Below, piece after piece: positions 19,448 through 29,446 of a stretch of DNA of 64,000 nt (positions are counted from its first letter, which is position 1; the number at the start of each line of letters is the position of its first letter). The translations under genes were made by a program, and so were the position numbers. The notes below the pieces were generated by a model. That model saw only the letters and a list, made by a program, of their open reading frames with translations, did not search any database and was not told the DNA's origin. Source of the DNA: Bauldia sp. (GTDB taxonomy: Bacteria > Pseudomonadota > Alphaproteobacteria > Rhizobiales > Kaistiaceae); NCBI GenBank assembly GCA_028284325.1, contig JANQRX010000002.1:248001-312000 (forward strand). Direction: 5' to 3'.

Positions 19448-22400
19448 GTGAGTCGTCTTGCGGCGGATGTCGGCTTCGTCCATCTGCGCGTTCATTCGGC
19501 CTTCTCCCTCCTGGAGGGAGCGCTGCCGATCAAGCGGCTCGTGGATCTTGCCGTCGCCGATGCCATGCCAGCGCTGGCGATCACCGACACCGGCAACCTG
19601 TTCGGCGCGCTGGAGTTCGCGGTCAAGGCGGCGGAGGCGGGGGTCCAGCCGATCATCGGCTGCCAGGTGACCGTCGATTTCGGCCCCGGCGGCGAGGACG
19701 GCGAGGCGCGCGACCTCAGCGATCTGGTGCTGCTTGCCGCGGACGAGACCGGCTACTGGAACCTCGTCCATCTGGTCTCGCGTTCCTTCGACGCGGACGA
19801 CCATCACCCGCCCCATGTGGACCTCGAAGCGCTTGCCGGCCGCAGCGCCGGCCTGATCGCGCTGACCGGCGGACCGTCCGGGCCGATCAACCGCGCGCTG
19901 GTCGACGGTGACCGAAGCCTTGCCGAGGCGCGGCTCGGCCATCTGGCGGGCCTGTTCGACGACCGGCTCTATGTGGAGATCCAGCGCCACGGCGCGGCAG
20001 GGGAAACCGCTGTCGAGGCGCCGCTCGCCGACCTGGCCTATGCCGCGAAGCTGCCGCTGGTCGCCACCAACGAGGCCTATTTCGCGGCCCGCGACGACTA
20101 CGACGCCCACGACACCCTGATCGCCATCGCCGACGGCGTGGTCGTCGAGGATGCCAGCCGCCGGCGCCTGACCGAGGAGCATCACTTCAAGTCGCGGGCG
20201 GAGATGGTGGAGCTGTTCGCCGACCTGCCCGAGGCGGTCGCGAATACCGTCGAGATCGCGCTCCGCTGCCAGTGGTGGCCGACCACCCGCCGGCCCATCC
20301 TGCCGCGCTTCGCCGACGAGGGCGCCTCACCGGAGGAGGCGGACGCCGCCGAGGCGGCGATGCTGCGCGAGGCCGCCCATGAGGGCCTGACCCGGCGCCT
20401 CAGCGAACTGGGGCGCGCCGAGGGCCTTGGCGAAAAGGACTACCGCGACCGGCTCGACTACGAGCTCGGCGTCATCGAGGCGATGCGCTATCCCGGCTAC
20501 TTCCTGATCGTGGCCGAGTTCATCCAGTGGGCCAAGGCCGAGGGCATCCCGGTCGGTCCGGGACGCGGTTCCGGCGCGGGCTCGGTGGTCGCCTGGTCGC
20601 TGACCATCACCGATCTCGATCCGCTGCGCTTCGACCTCCTGTTCGAGCGCTTCCTCAATCCCGACCGCGTGTCGATGCCCGATTTCGACGTGGATTTCTG
20701 CCAGAACGGGCGGGACCGGGTGATCGAGCATGTGCGTGAAAAGTACGGCCGCGATCAGGTGGCGCAGATCATCACCTTCGGGACGCTGCAGGCCCGCGCC
20801 GTCCTCCGCGATGTCGGCCGCGTCCTGCAGATGCCCTACGGGCAGGTGGACCGGCTGGCCAAGATGGTACCGCAGAATCCTGCCGCCCCGGTAACGCTCC
20901 CCCAGGCGATCGCCGACGAACCGCGGCTGCAGGCCGAGGCCGAGGAGAAGCCGATTGTCGCCCGGCTGCTGGCCATCGCCCAGAAGCTCGAAGGCCTCTA
21001 CCGCCACGCCTCCACCCATGCGGCCGGCGTCGTCATCGGCGACCGGGCGCTCGACAAGCTCGTGCCGCTCTACCGCGATCCGCGCTCGGGCATGAAGGTG
21101 ACGCAGTTCAACATGAAGTGGGTCGAGCAGGCGGGCCTGGTGAAGTTCGACTTCCTGGGGCTGAAGACGCTCACGGTGCTCGACCACGCGGTGAAGAACG
21201 TTCGGGCCGTCGGACGTGATATTTCTCTGGCTAAGCTTCCGCTTGACGATACCGGGAGCTTCGAGATGCTGACCCGCGGCGAGACCGTCGGCGTGTTCCA
21301 GCTTGAAAGTGCCGGCATGCGCCGCGCCGTGGTCGACATGCGGCCCGACCGTTTCGACGATCTGATCGCGCTGGTCGCGCTCTATCGACCTGGGCCCATG
21401 GCCAACATCCCGACCTACTGCATGCGCAAGCACGGGATGGAGGAGCCGGACTACATCCATCCCAAGCTCGAACCGTTCCTGAAGGAGACCTACGGGGTCA
21501 TCGTCTACCAGGAACAGGTGATGCAGATCGCCCGCGTCTTAGCCGGCTATTCATTAGCCGAAGCCGATCTCCTGCGGCGCGCGATGGGCAAGAAGATCCG
21601 CTCGGAGATGAATGCGCAGCGGGACCGGTTCGTGGAAGGCGCCGTCGAGCGGGCCGTGGAGCGCCATCGCGCCGAGGCGATCTTCGAGTTGCTGGCCAAG
21701 TTCGCCGAATACGGCTTCCCCAAGGGGCATGCCGCGGCCTACGCGCTGGTCGCCTACCAGACCGCGTACATGAAGGCGAACTATCCGGTCGAGTTCATGG
21801 CGGCGTCGCTGACGCTGGAAATCGGCAACACCGACAAGATCGCCGAGTTCCGCCGCGAGGCAATGCGCCTCGATATCGCCGTCGATCCGCCGTCGATCAA
21901 CCGCTCCGGCCTCGATTTCGACGTCATCGACAGCCGCATCGCCTATTCGCTGGCGGCGGTGCGCGGCGTGGGCGTCCATGCGGTGGAACACCTGATCGAG
22001 GCACGTCGCGAGAAGCCGTTCGGCGATCTGGGTGATTTCGCCCGCCGCATCGATCCGCGGATCATCAACAAGCGGGTGCTGGAAAGCCTGATCGCCGCCG
22101 GCGCCCTTGACGAGCTCGCACCGGATCGCGCCCGGCTGATGGCCGGCATCGACCGCATCATTGGCCTCGCGGCGCGCGAACATGAAGGTCAGGCGACCGG
22201 CCAGAACGATCTGTTCGGCGGGTCCGGCGGCGACGGACCGCTGATCCTGCCGGATGCCGATCCGTGGATGCCGTCGGAACGGCTGCGGCGCGAGCATGAG
22301 GCGGTGGGGTTCTACCTGTCGGCCCACCCGCTCGACGAGTACGGCCCGATGCTGAAGAAGATGCGGGTGCAGAGCTGGGCCGAGTTCGCCGAAGGGGTGC

Positions 22401-22888
22401 GGAGCGGCGCGAGCGCCGGCCGGCTGGCCGGTACGGTCACGGCGCGGCAGGAGCGGCGCACCCGCAACGGCAATCGCATGGGCGTCATCCAGTTCTCCGA
22501 TCCCACCGGCACCTTTGAGGGCGTCCTGTTCTCCGAGGCGCTGGTGCAGTACCGGGATCTGCTTGAGGTCGGGGAGTCCGTGGTGATGCTGGTCGAGGCC
22601 GAGGATCGCCCCGAGGGCATCAGCCTGCGCCTCCAGTCGGTGGAACCGCTGGCAACGGCCGCCGCCCATCTCAGCCGGTTGCGCATCTTCGTGCGCGACA
22701 CCGCGCCGCTGGCCCATGTCCGCCCACATCTGGCCGCCGGCCAACGGGGCGAAGTCAGCGTGGTGCTCATGCGGGAAGAGGGCGCCCATGAGGTCGAGAT
22801 CCGCCTCAAGGACGCCTACACCGTGTCGCCGGAAATTGCCGGTGCCATCCGTGCCGTCCCGGGCGTCGTGCAGGTCGAACTCGTCTAG
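19448..22888 (+). CDS. dnaE: DNA polymerase III alpha subunit
   Basis: Catalytic subunit of the replicative polymerase, about 1146 aa. Domains in order: N-terminal PHP domain (FVHLRVHSAFSLLEGALP), polymerase core with the catalytic aspartates in RVSMPDFDVDFCQNGR and nearby GPGRGSGAGSVVAW, the fingers region (YRHASTHAAGVVIGD, GVFQLESAGMRR), a helix-hairpin-helix stretch and a C-terminal OB fold (LAGTVTARQERRTRNGNRMG). I use GTG 19448 because GGAGG lies 8-9 nt upstream; ATG 19415 is in frame but without support. Its usual alphaproteobacterial neighbour lolD is separated from it here by an islet. Confidence 0.96.
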   Translation: MSRLAADVGFVHLRVHSAFSLLEGALPIKRLVDLAVADAMPALAITDTGNLFGALEFAVKAAEAGVQPIIGCQVTVDFGPGGEDGEARDLSDLVLLAADETGYWNLVHLVSRSFDADDHHPPHVDLEALAGRSAGLIALTGGPSGPINRALVDGDRSLAEARLGHLAGLFDDRLYVEIQRHGAAGETAVEAPLADLAYAAKLPLVATNEAYFAARDDYDAHDTLIAIADGVVVEDASRRRLTEEHHFKSRAEMVELFADLPEAVANTVEIALRCQWWPTTRRPILPRFADEGASPEEADAAEAAMLREAAHEGLTRRLSELGRAEGLGEKDYRDRLDYELGVIEAMRYPGYFLIVAEFIQWAKAEGIPVGPGRGSGAGSVVAWSLTITDLDPLRFDLLFERFLNPDRVSMPDFDVDFCQNGRDRVIEHVREKYGRDQVAQIITFGTLQARAVLRDVGRVLQMPYGQVDRLAKMVPQNPAAPVTLPQAIADEPRLQAEAEEKPIVARLLAIAQKLEGLYRHASTHAAGVVIGDRALDKLVPLYRDPRSGMKVTQFNMKWVEQAGLVKFDFLGLKTLTVLDHAVKNVRAVGRDISLAKLPLDDTGSFEMLTRGETVGVFQLESAGMRRAVVDMRPDRFDDLIALVALYRPGPMANIPTYCMRKHGMEEPDYIHPKLEPFLKETYGVIVYQEQVMQIARVLAGYSLAEADLLRRAMGKKIRSEMNAQRDRFVEGAVERAVERHRAEAIFELLAKFAEYGFPKGHAAAYALVAYQTAYMKANYPVEFMAASLTLEIGNTDKIAEFRREAMRLDIAVDPPSINRSGLDFDVIDSRIAYSLAAVRGVGVHAVEHLIEARREKPFGDLGDFARRIDPRIINKRVLESLIAAGALDELAPDRARLMAGIDRIIGLAAREHEGQATGQNDLFGGSGGDGPLILPDADPWMPSERLRREHEAVGFYLSAHPLDEYGPMLKKMRVQSWAEFAEGVRSGASAGRLAGTVTARQERRTRNGNRMGVIQFSDPTGTFEGVLFSEALVQYRDLLEVGESVVMLVEAEDRPEGISLRLQSVEPLATAAAHLSRLRIFVRDTAPLAHVRPHLAAGQRGEVSVVLMREEGAHEVEIRLKDAYTVSPEIAGAIRAVPGVVQVELV

Positions 22889-22923
22889 AACTTGGCCCGT
22901 AGAACCTGCGGTCGTCACCGGCC

Positions 22924-22952
22924 TTGCGCCGGCCCGATGCGGCGACTATAAG
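22924..22952 (+). promoter_or_regulatory. Candidate rpsB-tsf promoter
   Basis: TTGCGC, an exact 17-bp spacer and TATAAG. It would give a leader of about 120 nt before rpsB. That leader contains short inverted stretches (around GGTCCGACC) that could form an autoregulatory structure, but I recognise no known S2 leader element. Confidence 0.5.
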
Positions 22953-23077
22953 CCGCCCCATCACACACACGGGATTTGGGCCTTTCCCAACGATCGGTCC
23001 GACCGGTGCTCATCAGAGCGGCGACCCGCAGGTCGCGATCCCGTGGAGGCTTAACCGGTGAAGGAGACCAGGTAGTC

Positions 23078-24289
23078 ATGGCACTGCCCGATTTTTCCAT
23101 GCGTCAGCTTCTCGAAGCGGGCGTGCATTTCGGACATCAGAAACACCGCTGGAACCCCAAGATGTCCTCGTACATCTACGGGATCCGCGACAACATCCAC
23201 ATCATCGACCTCGCCCAGACGGTGCCCATGCTGCACCAAGCGCTGCTGCGGATCAGCGACACCGTGGCCGGCGGCGGTCGCGTGCTGTTCGTGGGCACCA
23301 AGCGGCAGGCGTCGGAGCCGATCACCAGCGCGGCCAAGCGGTCGGCCCAGTACTACGTCAACGCGCGGTGGCTGGGCGGCATGCTGACCAACTGGAACAC
23401 CATGTCGAAGTCGATCAAGCGGCTGCGCGAGCTCGACGAGACGCTGGGTGGCGGCGGCCAGGGGCTCACCAAGAAGGAACTCCTGACGCTCACCCGCGAG
23501 CGCGACCGTCTCGAGCGCGATCTCGGCGGCATCCGCGACATGGGTGGCGTTCCCGATCTCCTGTTCGTGATCGACACCAACAAGGAGGCGATCGCGATCC
23601 AGGAGGCCAACCGCCTCAACATTCCCGTGGCGGCGATCGTCGATTCCAACTGTGATCCCGACCCGATCGCTTTGCCGATTCCGGGCAATGACGACGCAGG
23701 CCGGGCGATCACTCTCTACTGTGATCTGGCTGCGCGCGCCGCAATCGACGGCCTGTCGCGGTCGGCCGACCATGCCGGTCTCGACGTCGGCGCGGCCGAG
23801 GATGTCAGCGAGCAGGCGACGGCCGATGCCAAGCGGGTTGAAAACGGCGCCGGCGATGTCGATATGAGCGCGGCCGAATCCGTCGAACCCCAGGCGATCG
23901 ACAGCACTGCCGCGGCGGCGACCGAAAGTCCCGCGACCCCGGAGGCCGCCGCGACCAAGGAACCGCCAGCCGAAACCGCAGAACCTGCGGCCGAAGCCAC
24001 GGAACCCCCGGCCGAAGCGCCCGCCGAACCGACCGAAACACCGGCCGAGCCGGCGGACCAGCCGCTGTTCGCGGCACCCGAGGGCGATGCCGACGATCTC
24101 AAGCAGATCAGCGGCGTCGGACCGGTGCTGGAGAAGAAGCTGCACGCCCTTGGCGTGACCCGCTTCGATCAGATCGCCGCCCTGTCGGATGAGGACGTCG
24201 CCAAAATCGACGATGCCCTCAACTTCAAGGGGCGGGTCCAGAGGGACGACTGGATCGGCCAGGCCAAGAAACTTGCCGGCGAAGGCTGA
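23078..24289 (+). CDS. rpsB: 30S ribosomal protein S2 with long C-terminal HhH extension
   Basis: Small-subunit ribosomal protein, 403 aa against about 250 for the ordinary family. Residues 1 to about 230 are canonical S2 ([49 protein letters not shown]). A linker of about 100 residues rich in Ala, Pro, Glu and Thr follows, with repeated EPxAE units. Residues 338-403 form a helix-hairpin-helix-like domain ([17 protein letters not shown], later KGRVQRDDW). A similar domain ends NuoE and some L21 proteins in this class. ATG 23078 has AAGGAG well placed upstream. Confidence 0.96.
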   Translation: MALPDFSMRQLLEAGVHFGHQKHRWNPKMSSYIYGIRDNIHIIDLAQTVPMLHQALLRISDTVAGGGRVLFVGTKRQASEPITSAAKRSAQYYVNARWLGGMLTNWNTMSKSIKRLRELDETLGGGGQGLTKKELLTLTRERDRLERDLGGIRDMGGVPDLLFVIDTNKEAIAIQEANRLNIPVAAIVDSNCDPDPIALPIPGNDDAGRAITLYCDLAARAAIDGLSRSADHAGLDVGAAEDVSEQATADAKRVENGAGDVDMSAAESVEPQAIDSTAAAATESPATPEAAATKEPPAETAEPAAEATEPPAEAPAEPTETPAEPADQPLFAAPEGDADDLKQISGVGPVLEKKLHALGVTRFDQIAALSDEDVAKIDDALNFKGRVQRDDWIGQAKKLAGEG

Positions 24290-24325
24290 CTTCACCGGCA
24301 TCCCATACGCGAAGGAACCAGGACG

Positions 24326-25246
24326 ATGACCGTTACGGCGGCAATGGTGAAGGAGCTCCGCGACAGCACGGGCGCGGGCATGATGGACTGCAAGACGGCG
24401 CTGGTGGAGACCTCCGGCGACATGGAAGCCGCGGTGGATTGGCTGCGCGCCAAGGGCCTGTCCAAGGCGGCCAAGAAGGCCGGCCGGGCAGCCGCCGAGG
24501 GCCTCGTGGCCGTCGCCGGCGACGGCAACCGGGCGATCATGGTCGAGGTCAATTCCGAGACCGACTTCGTCGCGCGCAATCCCGAGTTCCAGGCGCTGGT
24601 CAGCAACATCGCCAAGGCGGCGCTCGTCACGGACGGCACGTTGGCGGCCGTCGAGGCCGCGGCCATGCCCGACGGCAGCGGCACCGTGGCCGATGCCGTC
24701 CAGGCGGCGGTCGCGACCATCGGCGAGAACATGAACCTCCGCCGCGTGGCCGCGGTGGGCGTCGAATCCGGCGTCGTGGCGAGCTACGTCCACAACGCCG
24801 TGGCGTCGGGCCTCGGCAAGATCGGCGTGCTTGTCGGGCTATCGACGACCGCCGACAACGACGCGGTCGCGCAGATCGGCAAGCAGGTCGCCATGCATGT
24901 GGCGGCCGCCAATCCGCTCGCCCTGCGTGCGGAGGACGTCGACGCGGCCGTCGCGGAGCGCGAGAGGTCGGTGTTCGCCGAGCAGGCCCGCGAATCCGGC
25001 AAGCCGGAGAACATCATCGAGAAGATGGTCGAGGGCCGCATGCGCAAGTTCTACGAGGAGGTCGTCCTCCTCTCGCAGGCGTTCGTGGTCGACACCGACA
25101 AGACCGTCGAGGCCGCCGTCAAGGCGGTGGCCGACGAGGTCGGCGCTCCGGTCGAGGTGACGGCGTTCAAGCTCTTCCGCCTCGGCGAGGGCGTCGAGAA
25201 GGAAGAGACGGACTTCGCCGCAGAAGTGGCCGCAGCCGCCGGCTGA
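24326..25246 (+). CDS. tsf: Elongation factor Ts
   Basis: Guanine-nucleotide exchange factor for EF-Tu, 306 aa. The N-terminal UBA-like domain ([21 protein letters not shown]) and the exchange core [11 protein letters not shown] are intact, and two dimerisation repeats follow. ATG 24326 sits 10 nt after an AAGGAACCAGG ribosome site. It is 36 bp downstream of rpsB, the near-universal pairing. A strong hairpin separates it from pyrH. Confidence 0.97.
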   Translation: MTVTAAMVKELRDSTGAGMMDCKTALVETSGDMEAAVDWLRAKGLSKAAKKAGRAAAEGLVAVAGDGNRAIMVEVNSETDFVARNPEFQALVSNIAKAALVTDGTLAAVEAAAMPDGSGTVADAVQAAVATIGENMNLRRVAAVGVESGVVASYVHNAVASGLGKIGVLVGLSTTADNDAVAQIGKQVAMHVAAANPLALRAEDVDAAVAERERSVFAEQARESGKPENIIEKMVEGRMRKFYEEVVLLSQAFVVDTDKTVEAAVKAVADEVGAPVEVTAFKLFRLGEGVEKEETDFAAEVAAAAG

Positions 25247-25263
25247 GGCGCCCGGCTTCGTGA

Positions 25264-25304
25264 CAGGACAACGGCCTTCGTGTATCCCCGAGGCCGTTGT
25301 CCTG
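25264..25304 (+). terminator. Perfect 14-bp hairpin between tsf and pyrH
   Basis: Arms 25264-25277 (CAGGACAACGGCCT) and 25291-25304 are perfect inverted repeats with a 13-nt loop. No U tract follows, so it is not a textbook intrinsic terminator. It could act as a partial or Rho-assisted terminator, an RNA-processing site or an mRNA stabiliser that sets tsf and pyrH levels apart. Confidence 0.55.
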
Positions 25305-25320
25305 AAAGCGAATCGACGCC

Positions 25321-26043
25321 ATGTCCGGTGACGCCGCCTATCGGCGCGTTCTGCTGAAAATCTCCGGCGAGGCCCTTCTCGGCGATCGCTCGCACGGTAT
25401 TGATCCCGACATGATGGAGCGCGTGGCCGCCGACATCGGCGCGGTCCGCGAGCTCGGCACCGAGATCGGCGTCGTCGTCGGCGGCGGCAACATCTTTCGT
25501 GGCATCGAGGTCGCGCGATCCGGCGGTGATCGTGTCACCGGCGATCACATGGGCATGCTCGCGACCATCATGAATGGGCTGTCGCTGCGCGACGCTCTCC
25601 GGACTAGCGACATCCCGGCGACGCTGTTTTCCGGGCTGTCGGTGCCGTCCGTCTGTGCCACCTTCACCCAGCGCGAGGCGACGGCCGCGATGGCGGCGGG
25701 ACAGGTCGTGGTCTGCGCCGGGGGGACGGGCAATCCCTTTTTCACCACCGATTCCGGCGCCGCTTTGCGGGCGGCCGAACTCGGATGTGATGCACTCCTG
25801 AAGGCCACTCAGGTCGACGGCGTCTATTCGGCCGATCCGAAGACGCACGCCGACGCGACACGCTACGATCGGCTGACCTATGCCGATGTCCTGCGCGACG
25901 GGCTTGCGGTCATGGACGCGGCCGCGGTGGCGCTTGCGCGTGACAACGCTATCCCGATCGTGGTGTTCTCGATCCGGGAGCCCGACGCACTCGTCAAGGT
26001 GGTGCAGGGGCGCGGACTCGCCACCGTGGTGACGGCCGGCTAG
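25321..26043 (+). CDS. pyrH: Uridylate kinase
   Basis: Phosphorylates UMP to UDP, 240 aa, amino-acid-kinase fold. Signatures are [12 protein letters not shown] at the start, [10 protein letters not shown] (nucleotide binding), [11 protein letters not shown] and [22 protein letters not shown] 25321 starts 17 bp after the hairpin that follows tsf; the ribosome-binding site is weak (AAGCGAATCG). frr follows after 47 bp, as in many bacteria. Confidence 0.97.
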   Translation: MSGDAAYRRVLLKISGEALLGDRSHGIDPDMMERVAADIGAVRELGTEIGVVVGGGNIFRGIEVARSGGDRVTGDHMGMLATIMNGLSLRDALRTSDIPATLFSGLSVPSVCATFTQREATAAMAAGQVVVCAGGTGNPFFTTDSGAALRAAELGCDALLKATQVDGVYSADPKTHADATRYDRLTYADVLRDGLAVMDAAAVALARDNAIPIVVFSIREPDALVKVVQGRGLATVVTAG

Positions 26044-26090
26044 GTATAGGCCGGTCACGGCGAGGCGGTAGCGAAGAGTGGAAGACGGCT

Positions 26091-26639
26091 ATGGATTTTG
26101 ATGACCTCACCAGGCGAATGAAGGGTGCGGTGTCGGTGTTGCGTGAGGAACTCGGCGGGCTGCGCACGGGGCGGGCGTCGATCAGCCTGCTGGAACCGCT
26201 GATGGTGGACGTCTACGGAACGCAGATGCCGATGAACCAGGTCGCGACGATCAGCGTGCCGGAGCCGCGCATGTTGTCGGCGCAGGTGTGGGACCAGTCC
26301 AACGTGGCGGCGGTCGAGCGCGCGATCCGCGAATCCAGTCTCGGGCTCAACCCCATGACCGAGGGCACGCTCGTGCGCGTGCCCATCCCCGAACTCAATG
26401 AGGAACGCCGTCAGGAATTGGCCAAAGTTGCCCATAACTATGCCGAACAGGCGCGAATCGCGGTTCGCCACGTTCGCCGCGACGGGCTCGACCACCTGAA
26501 GGCGGAGGAGAAAGAAGGTGGCATGGGACAGGACGAACAGCATGCCGCGGCCGACCGTGTTCAGAAGCTCACGGATGAGTTCATCGGCGAGATCAACGAG
26601 GTTCTCGCCGAGAAAGAGGCCGAAATACTCCAAGTGTAA
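26091..26639 (+). CDS. frr: Ribosome recycling factor
   Basis: Splits post-termination ribosomes together with EF-G, 182 aa, close to the usual 185. Signatures are [25 protein letters not shown]-type segment [25 protein letters not shown] and [15 protein letters not shown]. The C-terminal helix ends [30 protein letters not shown] ribosome site precedes ATG 26091. uppS follows after 18 bp. Confidence 0.97.
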   Translation: MDFDDLTRRMKGAVSVLREELGGLRTGRASISLLEPLMVDVYGTQMPMNQVATISVPEPRMLSAQVWDQSNVAAVERAIRESSLGLNPMTEGTLVRVPIPELNEERRQELAKVAHNYAEQARIAVRHVRRDGLDHLKAEEKEGGMGQDEQHAAADRVQKLTDEFIGEINEVLAEKEAEILQV

Positions 26640-26657
26640 CGGGCGCGGTGGGGCGGC

Positions 26658-27422
26658 ATGACCGCGCTCACGAACCAAGATCGCAGCCCCGCGACCGAGC
26701 GGGCGGCCGAGCCGGTGCGTCACGTGGCCATCATCATGGATGGCAACGGCCGATGGGCGACCTCGCGCGGGCTGCCGCGGACCGAGGGCCACCGCCGCGG
26801 TGTCGAGGCGGTGCGCGACACCATCCAGGCCGCGATCGACCTGAACATCAGGACGGTGACCCTGTTCGGGTTCTCGTCGGAGAACTGGACGCGCCCCGCC
26901 GACGAGATCGACATGCTCTTCGGCCTCTTCCGCGGCTACGTCCGGCGTGACATCGAAAAGCTGCACGAAGCCGGCGTCAGGGTGAAGGTCATCGGCCGGC
27001 GCGCTGGTCTTCCTGACGATATCCGCGACCTGATCGACGAAGTGGAGACCAAGACCGCCGCCAATCGGGTGCTGCAGGTGGTCTTCGCGTTCAACTATGG
27101 CGGCCGTGACGAGATCGCCCGGGCGGCGGCCGCGCTGGCTGTCAAGGCGGTGGCCGGCGAGATCGCCGCCTCGGACATCGACGAGGGGTTCATCGCCGAC
27201 CATCTGGACACCGCGGCGCTGCCCGATCCGGATCTGATCATCCGCACCAGCGGCGAAATGCGGCTCAGCAACTTCCTGCTGTGGCAGTGCGCCTACGCTG
27301 AGTTCGTCTTTCTTCCGGTCCTGTGGCCGGATTTCGGCCGCGCCGATCTGGAGACGGCGATCGATCTGTTCCGCAGCCGATCGCGCCGCTATGGCGGGGT
27401 GAAGGCCCGCGAATCCGCCTGA
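26658..27422 (+). CDS. uppS: Undecaprenyl diphosphate synthase (cis-prenyltransferase)
   Basis: Makes the C55 lipid carrier for peptidoglycan and O-antigen from FPP and IPP, 254 aa. The cis-prenyltransferase motifs are intact: IIMDGNGRWA with the catalytic Asp, TLFGFSSENWTRP, FNYGGRDEI, and DLIIRTSGEMRLSNFLLWQ near the C-terminus. The first 20 or so residues are a polar, non-conserved lead. Its stop shares one base with the cdsA ATG (TGATG). Confidence 0.97.
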   Translation: MTALTNQDRSPATERAAEPVRHVAIIMDGNGRWATSRGLPRTEGHRRGVEAVRDTIQAAIDLNIRTVTLFGFSSENWTRPADEIDMLFGLFRGYVRRDIEKLHEAGVRVKVIGRRAGLPDDIRDLIDEVETKTAANRVLQVVFAFNYGGRDEIARAAAALAVKAVAGEIAASDIDEGFIADHLDTAALPDPDLIIRTSGEMRLSNFLLWQCAYAEFVFLPVLWPDFGRADLETAIDLFRSRSRRYGGVKARESA

Positions 27423-28252
27423 TGCAATCGGAGGAGTCCCCGGCGGCGCGCGGGCGCCTGGAGAGCGAGATCGTCGCGCGCACGATCTCGGCCCTGGCGC
27501 TGGCGACGATCGCGCTCATGGCCGCCGTCTTCGGCGGCTGGCCGGCCGCGATCCTGCTGGCCGCCTTTGCGGCCGCGATCCTCTGGGAATGGATCGGGAT
27601 CACTGAACGGCAGCGCTGGCCGGGCCTCGTCTGGATCGCTGCCCCGGCCGCGGTGCTCGCAGCCTGGATGGCCGGATATCAGGTCGAGGCGCTAGTGCTG
27701 GCGCTTGTCGCGATCGCGGCTGCGGCGATCGTCGGAGGGTGGCCGTGGCGACCGGTTGGGGTGGTCTACGCGCTCGCCTTCGCACTCGCGCTTCTGGTCC
27801 TGCGCCAATCGACCGGCGACGGCTTGGTCGCGATCCTGTTCGTCTTCGCGGTGGTCTGGGCGACCGACACCGCTGCCTATGTCGGCGGGCGGGCCATCGG
27901 CGGCCCGCCCTTATGGGTCGCGATCTCGCCGAAGAAGACGCGCGCCGGTGCCATATCGGGGTTGGTCGGCGGTACGGCGGCCGGCGTCATCGTTCTCGTG
28001 ATCGCGGATCTGCCGGTGGGCGTGGCGGGCGTCCTGACGGCCGCGGCCCTGTCGATCATCGCGCAGATCGGGGATCTGTTCGAATCGTGGATCAAGCGCC
28101 GCTTCGACCGCAAGGACAGCGGCCGGCTGATCCCCGGTCACGGCGGCGTCATGGACCGGGTCGACGGCCTGACCTTTGCCGCCGGTGCGGCCGCGATCGT
28201 CGGGGCGATGCGCGATCCGCTGGCGCCGGCAACGGGCCTCCTCCTGTGGTGA
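27422..28252 (+). CDS. cdsA: Phosphatidate cytidylyltransferase
   Basis: Makes CDP-diacylglycerol for phospholipid synthesis, 276 aa, about seven membrane helices. The family signature is visible as SWIKRRFDRKDSGRLIPGHG near the C-terminus, with its two acidic residues. The start at ATG 27422 is coupled to uppS by a 1-nt overlap, and the stop overlaps the GTG start of dxr by 4 nt. Confidence 0.95.
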   Translation: MQSEESPAARGRLESEIVARTISALALATIALMAAVFGGWPAAILLAAFAAAILWEWIGITERQRWPGLVWIAAPAAVLAAWMAGYQVEALVLALVAIAAAAIVGGWPWRPVGVVYALAFALALLVLRQSTGDGLVAILFVFAVVWATDTAAYVGGRAIGGPPLWVAISPKKTRAGAISGLVGGTAAGVIVLVIADLPVGVAGVLTAAALSIIAQIGDLFESWIKRRFDRKDSGRLIPGHGGVMDRVDGLTFAAGAAAIVGAMRDPLAPATGLLLW

Positions 28253-29430
28253 CGGCCGCCAAGACCATCTCGATCCTGGGCGCCACCGGCTCGGTGGGCG
28301 CCAGCACCCGCTCGGTCATGGCGGAGCAGCCGGGGGCCTATGAAGTCGACACAGTATCGGCGCGGGACAACGTTGACGAGCTTGCGCGGCTTGCCCGCGA
28401 TGTGCGTGCGCGGCACGCGGTCATTGCCAACAACGATCGCTACGTTGATCTGAAAGCAGGACTCGCAGGTACCGGGACCACGGTCGCGGCGGGCCCGTCC
28501 GCCCTTGTCGAGGCGGCGACGCGCCCGGTCGACGTGGTGATGGCGGCCATCGTCGGGGCGGCGGGCCTGGCGCCGACCTACGCCGCGCTGGCGGCGGGCC
28601 GGACGGTGGCGATCGCCAACAAGGAATGCCTGGTGGCCGCCGGTGACGTGTTCATGGAAGCGGTGCGACGCTTCGGTGGCCGCCTGCTGCCGGTGGATTC
28701 GGAGCACAACGCGGTGTTCCAGATCCTGCAGGGCCACGCCATCGGCGAGGTCGCGCGCCTGGTGCTGACCGCCTCCGGCGGGCCGTTTCGCACGTCGAGT
28801 GCGGAGGAGATCACAGCCGCGCGCCCGGCCGACGCGATCGCCCATCCCAACTGGTCCATGGGCGCGAAGATCAGCGTCGATTCCGCCACCATGATGAACA
28901 AGGGGCTCGAGGTGATCGAAGCGTGCCACCTGTTCGGTGTGGCGCGCGACCGGGTCGGCGTGCTCATCCACCCGGAATCGATCGTCCACGGCCTGGTCGA
29001 GTTCACCGACGGCGGACATATCGCCGCGCTCAGCCCGCCGGACATGCGGGTGCCGGTCGCCTACTGCCTCGCCTGGCCGGAGCGGGCGCCGCGCGGGGCC
29101 ATCGAGCCGCTGGATCTCGTGCGCCTAGGCCGGCTGACCTTCGAGGACGTGGACGTCGCGCGGTACCCGGCCTTCGCAACCGCCATGACCGCCCTTGATG
29201 CCGGCGGCGCGGCCACTAACATTCTCAACGCTGCCAACGAGATCGCCGTCGAAGCGTTTCTGGCCGAAAGGATACGCTTTCCCGAGATCGCCGCGCTTGT
29301 CGGCGAGACCGTGGAGGCCGCGATCTGTGAGGGCATCGCCGCGCCGGCAACGATCGACGAGGCGATGGACATAGACGGCCGGGGTCGGCGCCTGGCGCTG
29401 GAGCGCCTCGACCTTCGGCCAGCCGCATGA
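28249..29430 (+). CDS. dxr: 1-deoxy-D-xylulose 5-phosphate reductoisomerase
   Basis: First committed step of the MEP isoprenoid pathway, NADPH-dependent, 393 aa. Visible motifs are SILGATGSVGASTRSV (NADPH binding, residues about 8-23), AIANKECLVAAG, VDSEHNAVFQ (metal-binding Asp/Glu) and KISVDSATMMNKGLEVIEA. The start is GTG 28249 in the GTGA overlap with cdsA; there is no ATG before the NADPH motif. It supplies precursors to uppS in the same operon. Confidence 0.96.
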   Translation: MTAAKTISILGATGSVGASTRSVMAEQPGAYEVDTVSARDNVDELARLARDVRARHAVIANNDRYVDLKAGLAGTGTTVAAGPSALVEAATRPVDVVMAAIVGAAGLAPTYAALAAGRTVAIANKECLVAAGDVFMEAVRRFGGRLLPVDSEHNAVFQILQGHAIGEVARLVLTASGGPFRTSSAEEITAARPADAIAHPNWSMGAKISVDSATMMNKGLEVIEACHLFGVARDRVGVLIHPESIVHGLVEFTDGGHIAALSPPDMRVPVAYCLAWPERAPRGAIEPLDLVRLGRLTFEDVDVARYPAFATAMTALDAGGAATNILNAANEIAVEAFLAERIRFPEIAALVGETVEAAICEGIAAPATIDEAMDIDGRGRRLALERLDLRPAA

Positions 29431-29446
29431 CGAACCCGGAACGCCC

